In this document: positions 27,699 to 34,356 of the stretch, in pieces
Numbering within the stretch: position 1 is the stretch's first letter
How the letters are laid out: each line of letters starts with the position of its first letter
Source: Polaromonas sp.
Lineage (GTDB): Bacteria; Pseudomonadota; Gammaproteobacteria; Burkholderiales; Burkholderiaceae_C
Direction of reading: 5' to 3'
Length of the DNA stretch: 44,299 nucleotides
Assembly: GCA_028292745.1 (NCBI GenBank)
Contig: JAQGLT010000134.1
Span: forward strand, 1 to 44,299
Translations under genes and position numbers: made by a program
The notes under the pieces: generated by a model
The model's input: the letters and a program-made list of their open reading frames with translations, nothing else
Databases searched by the model: none
What the model was told of the DNA's origin: nothing

Positions 27699-28568
27699 GT
27701 GGACAAAATCGGCACAGGATCCATTTTGAAGAGCGACGAGGCCGCCATTTTGCGCGGCTGGATCAACACCCAACTTACCCAGGCAAACGCAAGCGAACTG
27801 CTGAGCGAAAGCGAGGTCAAGGAGCAATCCAAAAGCTTCATGGCCCTGTTCATCCAGGCCGCGCAGCACAGCTTTGATGAAGAACTGGAAGGCGAGCCTT
27901 GGGACGATGTCCGGGCCGGCCTGGTCAACCTCTCCAAACGCCGCGCGGTGGCAGGGTTTTCGCCAGCGGAAACCGCCACTTTTGTCTTTTCACTGAAAAA
28001 GCCCTTGTTCGATGCATTGCGCCGGGCTTACGTGGACGACCCGAAGCGCCTGAACGAAGAAACCTGGCTGACGTCAACGGTACTGGACAAGCTGGGCCTG
28101 CTCACGGTCGATGCTTTTCAGCAAGGCCGCGAGCAGGTCATCTTGCGTCAGCAACAGGAATTGCTGGACCTGTCCACGCCGGTGATCAAGCTCTGGCAGG
28201 GAATCGTTGCCGTGCCGCTGATCGGAACGCTGGACAGCGAACGCACGCAGGTGATCATGGAGAGCTTGCTGGACGCCATTGTCGAGTACGAAGCCAATGT
28301 CGCCATCATCGACATCACCGGCGTGCCGACGGTCGATACCCTGGTTGCCCAGCACCTGTTAAAGGCTGTGGCAGCGGCGCGGCTCATGGGTGCCGAATGC
28401 ATCATCAGCGGCATACGGCCGCAAATTGCCCAAACGATCGTGCATCTCGGCGTTGACCTGGGCGATGTGATCACCAAATCGACGTTGGCCGACGCGCTGC
28501 GTATTGCGCTGGCCAAATGCGATTTGTCAATTGGCAAAACGGGCCGGCAACTCGCCGCCGGAGCCTGA
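27699..28568 (+). CDS. RsbR-like stressosome protein (RsbRD_N + STAS)
   Basis: A 289-residue protein. The N-terminal half (about 1-150) is helical and matches the RsbT co-antagonist N-terminal domain (EAAILRGWINTQL, FSPAETATFVFSLKKPLFDALR). The C-terminal half is a STAS domain (STPVIKLWQGIVAVPLIGTLDSERTQVIMESLL, then IDITGVPTVDTLVAQHLLKAVAAARLMGAECIISGIRP). Thr residues in TGVPTVDT lie where RsbR proteins are phosphorylated by RsbT. The start is GTG with a GAGG ribosome site. There is no globin or PAS sensor, so the helical domain must sense or relay the signal. It opens the five-gene partner-switching operon. Confidence 0.9.
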   Translation: MDKIGTGSILKSDEAAILRGWINTQLTQANASELLSESEVKEQSKSFMALFIQAAQHSFDEELEGEPWDDVRAGLVNLSKRRAVAGFSPAETATFVFSLKKPLFDALRRAYVDDPKRLNEETWLTSTVLDKLGLLTVDAFQQGREQVILRQQQELLDLSTPVIKLWQGIVAVPLIGTLDSERTQVIMESLLDAIVEYEANVAIIDITGVPTVDTLVAQHLLKAVAAARLMGAECIISGIRPQIAQTIVHLGVDLGDVITKSTLADALRIALAKCDLSIGKTGRQLAAGA

Positions 28569-28570
28569 TC

Positions 28571-28954
28571 TTGGAACAAATCCCGATCCTGAAGCTGGGG
28601 GAGCTGCTTTTGGTGACGATCCAGGTGGAACTGCACGACGAGCTGGCGCTCACCTTGCAGGACGATTTGACAAAAAAACTGTTGCGCACGCATGCCAAGG
28701 GGGTGCTCATCGACATTTCAGCGCTCGAAATAGTCGATTCGTTCATCGGCAGGTCATTGGCCAATATCGCCGGCATTGCCAAGGTCATGGATGCCGTGAC
28801 CGTGCTGGTGGGCATGCGTCCGGCGGTCGCCATCACCATGGTCGAGCTTGGCATGTCGCTCAAAGGCATTCGTACCGCCCTGAATGTGGAAAAGGGAATG
28901 GCGCTGCTGCGGGGCATTGCCGGTGATGCCGGAGACGCGCCATCAACACCCTGA
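28571..28954 (+). CDS. rsbS: RsbS-like STAS antagonist
   Basis: A 127-residue single STAS domain starting at TTG 28571 (MEQIPILKLGELLLVTIQVEL), exactly where RsbS proteins begin, with CGGAG upstream; an earlier ATG at 28517 lies inside the previous gene. The loop IDISALEIVDSFIGR has S57 at the site phosphorylated by RsbT in other RsbS proteins. VGMRPAVAITMVELGMSLKGIRTALNVEKGM is nearly diagnostic for the family. It should form the stressosome core with the RsbR-like protein and hold the RsbT-like kinase. Two bases separate it from the upstream stop. Confidence 0.92.
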   Translation: MEQIPILKLGELLLVTIQVELHDELALTLQDDLTKKLLRTHAKGVLIDISALEIVDSFIGRSLANIAGIAKVMDAVTVLVGMRPAVAITMVELGMSLKGIRTALNVEKGMALLRGIAGDAGDAPSTP

Positions 28955-29352
28955 AGTCTGAAACGGTTCAGATTCGGGCGCCGGAACACCTGAGCATGGC
29001 CCGGCGTCTGGTTCAGGATTGGGCCACTCGCCTTGGCTTCAGCGTAGTGGAGAGAACCAAGGTCGTGACGGCGGCAAGCGAGCTGGGCCGCAATGCGCTG
29101 GTTCATGGAAAAGGCGGATTCATGCTGATGAGCGAAGTGCAGCGGGAGGGCCGGAGCGGCCTGAAGCTGATGTTCGAAGACCAGGGGCCAGGCATTTCCG
29201 ACATTGAACAAGCCATGACCGACGGCTTCAGCAGCGCAAAAAGCATGGGGCTCGGGCTGGGCGGAGCCCGGCGACTGGTGACTGAATTTGAGCTGCAGTC
29301 CACGCCTGGCATGGGCACCAAAGTAAGCGTTATCTTATGGAAACGACGATAG
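28951..29352 (+). CDS. rsbT: RsbT-like serine/threonine kinase (HATPase)
   Basis: A GHKL ATPase of the RsbT type with N-box AASELGRNALVHGKGG, G1 DQGPGISD and G2 GLGLGGARRLV. The first ATG (28996) would remove the first strand that RsbT proteins have. The preceding codons read KSETVQIRAPEHLS in frame and resemble RsbT N-termini, so the true start is probably CTG 28951, which overlaps the rsbS stop as CTGA, or ATC 28942, six bases after GGAGA. RsbT kinases phosphorylate RsbR and RsbS, leave the complex and activate a downstream partner. The 3' end overlaps the next gene by 16 bases. Confidence 0.87.
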   Translation: MKSETVQIRAPEHLSMARRLVQDWATRLGFSVVERTKVVTAASELGRNALVHGKGGFMLMSEVQREGRSGLKLMFEDQGPGISDIEQAMTDGFSSAKSMGLGLGGARRLVTEFELQSTPGMGTKVSVILWKRR

Positions 29353-30341
29353 AAGTAACCGAGCAGAGCCAGACCGCAGAAGTGCGCCGGGTGATCGCTG
29401 AGCTGGGCCGGCTGCACGGAATGACCGACGTGGATGTCGGGCGCGCCTCGCTTGTTGGCACAGAAGTTTCGACCAACCTCGTCAAGTACGCGCGCCGCGG
29501 GCTGGTCGCGGTCAGTTGGTTCGAGGAAAGTGGCGCCTCTGGCATTCAGATCGTGGCGGCTGACCATGGGCCCGGTTTTGCCAATTTTCAGCGTTCCGCC
29601 CGCGATGGCTATTCCACCGGCGGCAGCCTGGGCATCGGCCTGGGCACGCTGATGCGCACCGCCGATGTGTTCGACGTTTACTCGATCCAGCCGCTGGGGT
29701 CGGTTTTTCTGCTGCGCATTTCGATCAAGCAGGTCAAGCCGATCAACACGCCTGGCAGGCTATGGGTTGGCAGCCGGTCGCTGCCCAAAGCAGGGCAGCT
29801 GGAATGCGGCGACTCGTGGGGCTTCAAGCAGGCCGGGCGCTGGCAGCGCATTTGCGTGGTCGATGGGCTGGGGCACGGTCCGCTGGCGGCACGCGCTTCG
29901 GCCGAGGCGATAAAAGTGTTCAAAGCCTGTCCCGAAAGGGATTCACCCGTGGAGGTGCTTGAAAAAGCCCATGCGGCCCTGCGGCCCACGCGGGGCGCGG
30001 TCATGGCCGTCGCTGCCATTGATACAGAGCAGGGAGTCGTGACCTTTGCGGGAATTGGCAACATCGCGGGGGTCATATTGGGCAGCCAGAAAGCGCAACA
30101 CCTGATGTCCATGGACGGTACCGTGGGCTACAACGTCCGCTCTTTTCGCCAGCACGACTATGTCTGGAATGCCGACTCAACGCTGGTGATGAACACCGAT
30201 GGGCTGGTGTCCCGCTGGAATCTGGAAAAGCTGCCAGGACTGCTGAGCCGGCACCCCGCCTTGATTGCGGCGGTTTTGCACCGTGATTTTTCCCGTGATT
30301 CGGATGACTCGACCGTTGTCGTGGCGAGGGGCCCCCATTGA
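29337..30341 (+). CDS. HATPase-PP2C fusion (RsbX-like phosphatase with anti-sigma-type ATPase domain)
   Basis: A 334-residue protein of two parts. Residues 1 to about 135 form a second RsbT/RsbW-type ATPase (N-box GTEVSTNLVKYARRG, G1 ADHGPGFANF, G2 GGSLGIGLGTLMR). About 145-334 form an SpoIIE/RsbX-type PP2C phosphatase with metal-binding D176 in VVDGLGHGPLAARAS, GIGNIAGVI, NTDGLVSRW and a DDSTVVV end. In Gram-positive stressosomes RsbX resets phospho-RsbS and phospho-RsbR; the extra ATPase domain in the same chain means kinase and phosphatase activity may be joined. ATG 29337 lies inside rsbT's last codons, so expression is coupled. Confidence 0.9.
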   Translation: METTIEVTEQSQTAEVRRVIAELGRLHGMTDVDVGRASLVGTEVSTNLVKYARRGLVAVSWFEESGASGIQIVAADHGPGFANFQRSARDGYSTGGSLGIGLGTLMRTADVFDVYSIQPLGSVFLLRISIKQVKPINTPGRLWVGSRSLPKAGQLECGDSWGFKQAGRWQRICVVDGLGHGPLAARASAEAIKVFKACPERDSPVEVLEKAHAALRPTRGAVMAVAAIDTEQGVVTFAGIGNIAGVILGSQKAQHLMSMDGTVGYNVRSFRQHDYVWNADSTLVMNTDGLVSRWNLEKLPGLLSRHPALIAAVLHRDFSRDSDDSTVVVARGPH

Positions 30342-31642
30342 GCTACCCCATTTTGACCACCCGAATCGCCAGCAGCACGTTTGTGATGCTGCGAGACCGT
30401 ACCCGCCAGATCGGAGAATTGTTCGGGCTGGATAAATTACAAAATACCCGCTTCATCACGGCGGTGTCTGAAATAGCCCGCAATGCCATTCAGTTCGCGG
30501 GGGGCGGCTCCGTTGCATTTTTCTTTGATGAAGGCCGCAACATACAGTCGCCTCAGCACCTGGTGGCCGTGGTGTCCGACAGTGGGCCGGGCATTGCCGA
30601 TGTCGATGCCGTACTGGAGGGTCGGCCCAACAGCAAAGGCCAGATTCCAATGGGCCTGATCGGCAGCAAGCGGCTGGTCGATGTTCTCAGCATTGAATGC
30701 CCCCCGGGCGGAGGCACGGCTGTCACCATGGAGATGATGCTGCCGCGAAATGGCAGACGCCTGACAAAAGCCGATCTTGGCAAGCTGGCCGATCAACTGG
30801 CACGCCAGAAAGCCAAGACGCCGCTGGAAGAGCTGGAGAGGCAAAACCGCGAAATGCTCAGTACCTTGCAGGAATTGAGGCTGCGGCAGCTGGAACTCCA
30901 AAGGGCCGATGAGCGAAAAAACCAGTTTGTCGCGATGCTGGCGCATGAGTTGCGAAACCCGCTGGGCACATTGCAGATGAGCCTGGAGGTCATGCGACGC
31001 AACCAGCACATGACGCCGCAGGAGCTGGCCCGGCGGCGCGACATCATGGCGCGCCAAACCGACCAGCTTGCCCAGCTGGTCGAGGATTTGATGGATGTCT
31101 CCCGAGTCAGCCAGGGAAAGATCGAGCTGGTCAAGCTCCCTTTGGAGGTCACTGAACTGGTCATGCAGGCAGTGGAAATGACAAGCTCGGCAATTGCCGA
31201 GAAGCAGCACACCGTGCAGGTCAATCCATTTGACGCAGCGCTGTGGATCAGCGGCGATGCCACCCGCCTCAAGCAGGTGCTGTGCAATCTGATTCAGAAT
31301 GCGGCCCGGTACACGCCCGCTGGCGGCCAGCTTTGCGTTTCTACCGACAAGCGGGGCGATTTTGCCCTTATTGAAGTTTCAGACAACGGTATCGGCATCA
31401 GTCCAGACCTGCTGCCCCAGGTGTTTGACCTCTTCGTCCAGGGCGACGATGCGGCGCCCGAGCGACGCGTCGGACTGGGCGTCGGACTGACCTTGGTACA
31501 TCGGCTGGTGACCAGCCACGGCGGCGAGGTGGCGGCTTTTAGCGAAGGCCTGGGCAAGGGCAGCCGGTTTTCGGTCCAACTTCCATTGGCACCCATGCCA
31601 GACCCTCTCAGGCCACAGAACGGCTGGGCTTCCGTCACCTGA
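30338..31642 (+). CDS. RsbT/RsbW-like ATPase fused to a histidine kinase
   Basis: A 434-residue chimera. Residues 1-135 are a partner-switching type ATPase (N-box SEIARNAIQFAGGG, G1 VSDSGPGIAD, G2 MGLIGSKRLVD). A coiled coil at about 145-190 leads to a HisKA dimerisation domain with phospho-acceptor H203 (MLAHELRNPLGT), then a second HATPase (NLIQNAARYTPAGG, VSDNGIGIS, GLGVGLTLVHRLV). It starts at TTG 30338, sharing TTGA with the upstream stop and with GAGGGG before it. No response regulator follows. The protein looks like the output of the module, coupling stressosome state to a phosphorelay (inference). Confidence 0.9.
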   Translation: MSYPILTTRIASSTFVMLRDRTRQIGELFGLDKLQNTRFITAVSEIARNAIQFAGGGSVAFFFDEGRNIQSPQHLVAVVSDSGPGIADVDAVLEGRPNSKGQIPMGLIGSKRLVDVLSIECPPGGGTAVTMEMMLPRNGRRLTKADLGKLADQLARQKAKTPLEELERQNREMLSTLQELRLRQLELQRADERKNQFVAMLAHELRNPLGTLQMSLEVMRRNQHMTPQELARRRDIMARQTDQLAQLVEDLMDVSRVSQGKIELVKLPLEVTELVMQAVEMTSSAIAEKQHTVQVNPFDAALWISGDATRLKQVLCNLIQNAARYTPAGGQLCVSTDKRGDFALIEVSDNGIGISPDLLPQVFDLFVQGDDAAPERRVGLGVGLTLVHRLVTSHGGEVAAFSEGLGKGSRFSVQLPLAPMPDPLRPQNGWASVT

Positions 31643-31962
31643 AGGACGCGTTGCAGCTACCACAGCAAGCTGCGCCCGACCCCCATAGGGCGCCTGCCAA
31701 AATGTTGGCCTGCTAGGAAAAATCCACTTCCAGGCCTTCGCATCGCGGCCGGTAGAGCCAGTCTGGTATGCGATTTGGGGAGCAAGGCAAGCCACTGGCT
31801 TTTACGCTAACGGTCGTTATTTGCATGCAATCTAACTGAAATTGAAATGTTCTGCACGTTTTTTGGTCTTCCTCCACAATAGGCAGGGCATCAAAAGGCG
31901 CATCCAAAAGATTTCGCCTGCGCGCGCGTGCATGAAACACAAAACAAAAACAAAGGGACTGC
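31643..31962. other. Intergenic region between two kinase genes with a hairpin
   Basis: This 320-bp gap has no gene. A composite inverted repeat (GGCCTG at 31707 and CAGGCC ending at 31736, with inner GGAA/TTCC) could end the Rsb-type transcript, though no U-tract follows. A TTGCATGCAA palindrome lies at 31821-31830; its core is the same 8-mer as the pair near the GntR gene, possibly by chance. Confidence 0.4.
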
Positions 31963-34299
31963 GTGAACATGGCAGGCAGAACGTCTATTTCTTTATTGGG
32001 AACGGGACAGGGACAACCCAGGCGTAGTTTTTCCAATGTGGACGACGACTCCCTCAATTCCGAAGGGCAGGTGTGCTTGCTGATGGAGGCAATGCCCCAC
32101 ATCCTCTGGCTCATGCAGCCCGATGGGCGGCCTGCCTACTTCAACCAACGCTGGCTTGATTATTCCGGCTTGTCCATGCAGGACAGCCTTGGCCTGGGCG
32201 GGTTGCAGCAGATTCATCCAGACGACAGCTTGCAGGTCGACACGGTTTGGCAGCAGGCGCGCGCTCAGGGTGAGCCCTGTGAAGTTGAATTCCGGCTGCG
32301 CCGGGCAGACGGCATGCACCGATGGATGCTAGGCCGGACAGCCGCGCTGCGCAGCACGACTGGCGAGTTGACCCAATGGCTGTGGACGTTGACCGATATT
32401 GACGACCTCAAACGGGCAATTTTGAGATCGGAAAGCAATCACGCCATCAACCGCATCGCCGGCCGGGTGGCCCAGCTGGGAGGCTGGACGATCGAGTTGC
32501 CAGACTATGTGCTGTCCTGGTCGGACGAGAACTGCGTGATCCACGACGTGCCGCCCGGTTATCAGCCTACGCTGGAGGAAGGAGTGGGCTATTTCCTTCC
32601 GGAGCATCAGGCCATTGTCAGACGGTATGTAGACAATTGCGTGCAATACGGCATTCCTTATGAATTCGTGCTGCCCAAGCTTACCGCCAAAGGCCGGCGC
32701 ATCTGGGTGCGCTCGATTGGCGAGGCGGTGCGCGATGCGGCCGGCCATATTGTTCGCATCCAGGGCGCGTTTCAGGACATCTCGGAGCAAAAAAAAGCCG
32801 AGGCGCACACGCTGTCTCTGGAGGCCCAACTGGTCACCACGCTGGAGAGCATCACCGATGGCTTTTGCCTGATTGATAAAGACTGGAAGTTCACCTTCTT
32901 GAACAGCCAGGCCGAGCGCATGCTGCACCGCTCTCGGCAGGCGCTTCTGGGCAAAAGTCTCTGGCAGGAATTTCCCGAAGCCCTGGGAACACGCATCGAG
33001 CGCGAGTACCGCCTGACAATGCAAGAGCAGCGAACCACCCACTTTGAAGTCTTTTACCCGCAGCTGAAAACCTGGTTCGACTTTCATGTGTATCCGACCG
33101 AGGCGGGACTGGCGCTTTATTTTCAGGACATCACTCAAAGACGCCTTGAGCATGACCAGCTGCGCCTGCTGCAAACGGCGGTGTCCCGCCTGAACGACAT
33201 CGTGGTGATCACCGACGCCGAAGTGTTGGGCGGGGCAGGGCCGCGGATTGTTTTTGTGAACGACGCTTTTGAGCGCCACACCGGCTACAGCCGGGAAGAT
33301 GCGCTGGGGCGGACTTTCGATCTGCTGTGGGGCCCTGATACCCAGGGGGCGGAACTGGACCGAATCCGGGCGGCAATGCAACGCTGGCAGTCTGTGCGCG
33401 CGGAAATTGTGGTCTACACCAAGGCCGGGCAGACGCGCTGGCTTGAAACCGATATTGCGCCCATTGCCGACGAGTCCGGCCGGTTCACGCATTGGGTCGC
33501 TGTCAAGCGCGACATCAGCGAGCGCAGGCAGCAGCAGCAGGAAATCCTCACCCTCAACACGGAACTGGAAGGGCGGGTGCTGCTGCGAACCGATCAGCTG
33601 GCAACGGCCAATCGGGAACTGCAGTCTTTCGCCTATTCGGTGTCGCACGACCTGCGTTCGCCCCTGAACACCGTGCACGCTTTCAGCCAGCTGCTGCTCA
33701 AAACCGATGGCGACCGCCTCAGCGAGAAGGGCGCGCATTATCTGCACCGGATCGGTGCCGGGGTCAAGCAGATGGGCGATCTGATCGAAGGCCTGCTGAC
33801 GCTTGCCCAGGTGTCCCGCGAACAGCTCAAGTCCGAGCAGGTCGACCTTTCGGCCATCGTTCGGGCGATCGAACAGGATTACCGGGCCAGGGAGCCGGAA
33901 CGCCAGGCAGAGCTGTTCGTTCAGGACGGGCTCAATGCTCATGGCGACTCGCGTTTGCTGGCGGCTGTTTTTCACAACTTGTTGGGGAATGCCTGGAAAT
34001 TCACCTCGAAAGTTGCCCTGGCGCGCATCGAGGTCGGTGCCGTGTCGCCGGCAGAGGGGGATACCGTTTACTTTGTCAGGGACAACGGCGTGGGCTTTGA
34101 CATGGCTTTCGCACCCAAGCTTTTCGGCACCTTCGAGCGTCTGCATTCGCCCGAGGATTTCTCGGGCGCCGGCATTGGCCTGGCCATGGTAAAGCGCATC
34201 ATCGAACGCCATGAAGGCCGGGTCTGGGCGGAAAGCACGCTGAACGAAGGGGCGGCCTTCTTTTTTACCTTGCGCGCAAAGGGCGAAGCAGCGGGATGA
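31963..34299 (+). CDS. Multi-PAS sensor histidine kinase
   Basis: A 778-residue soluble kinase with no membrane helix or signal peptide. PAS/PAC modules occur at about residues 40-160 (AMPHILWLMQPDGRPAYFN), 165-275, 290-395 (LESITDGFCLIDKDWKFTFLN) and 400-530 (VFVNDAFERHTGYSREDALG). A coiled coil leads to HisKA with H562 (YSVSHDLRSPLNTVHAF) and a HATPase (FHNLLGNAWKFTSK, VRDNGVGFDMAFAPKLFGTFERLH, GAGIGLAMVKRIIERHEG), a phytochrome-like kinase end. The start is GTG 31963 (AGGGA close upstream) or ATG 31969. It follows the Rsb-type module after a 320-bp gap and may be independent; no cognate regulator is nearby. Confidence 0.9.
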   Translation: MNMAGRTSISLLGTGQGQPRRSFSNVDDDSLNSEGQVCLLMEAMPHILWLMQPDGRPAYFNQRWLDYSGLSMQDSLGLGGLQQIHPDDSLQVDTVWQQARAQGEPCEVEFRLRRADGMHRWMLGRTAALRSTTGELTQWLWTLTDIDDLKRAILRSESNHAINRIAGRVAQLGGWTIELPDYVLSWSDENCVIHDVPPGYQPTLEEGVGYFLPEHQAIVRRYVDNCVQYGIPYEFVLPKLTAKGRRIWVRSIGEAVRDAAGHIVRIQGAFQDISEQKKAEAHTLSLEAQLVTTLESITDGFCLIDKDWKFTFLNSQAERMLHRSRQALLGKSLWQEFPEALGTRIEREYRLTMQEQRTTHFEVFYPQLKTWFDFHVYPTEAGLALYFQDITQRRLEHDQLRLLQTAVSRLNDIVVITDAEVLGGAGPRIVFVNDAFERHTGYSREDALGRTFDLLWGPDTQGAELDRIRAAMQRWQSVRAEIVVYTKAGQTRWLETDIAPIADESGRFTHWVAVKRDISERRQQQQEILTLNTELEGRVLLRTDQLATANRELQSFAYSVSHDLRSPLNTVHAFSQLLLKTDGDRLSEKGAHYLHRIGAGVKQMGDLIEGLLTLAQVSREQLKSEQVDLSAIVRAIEQDYRAREPERQAELFVQDGLNAHGDSRLLAAVFHNLLGNAWKFTSKVALARIEVGAVSPAEGDTVYFVRDNGVGFDMAFAPKLFGTFERLHSPEDFSGAGIGLAMVKRIIERHEGRVWAESTLNEGAAFFFTLRAKGEAAG

Positions 34300-34356
34300 A
34301 CACCTCGCCTGCGTGACGCAGGCGTGGCACACGGTCCGGCCGTTGACGAATACGTC

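Noticed and set aside
32329..34332. 667-codon open frame antisense to the PAS kinase
   Set aside because: Shadow of a clear histidine kinase; no motif of its own.
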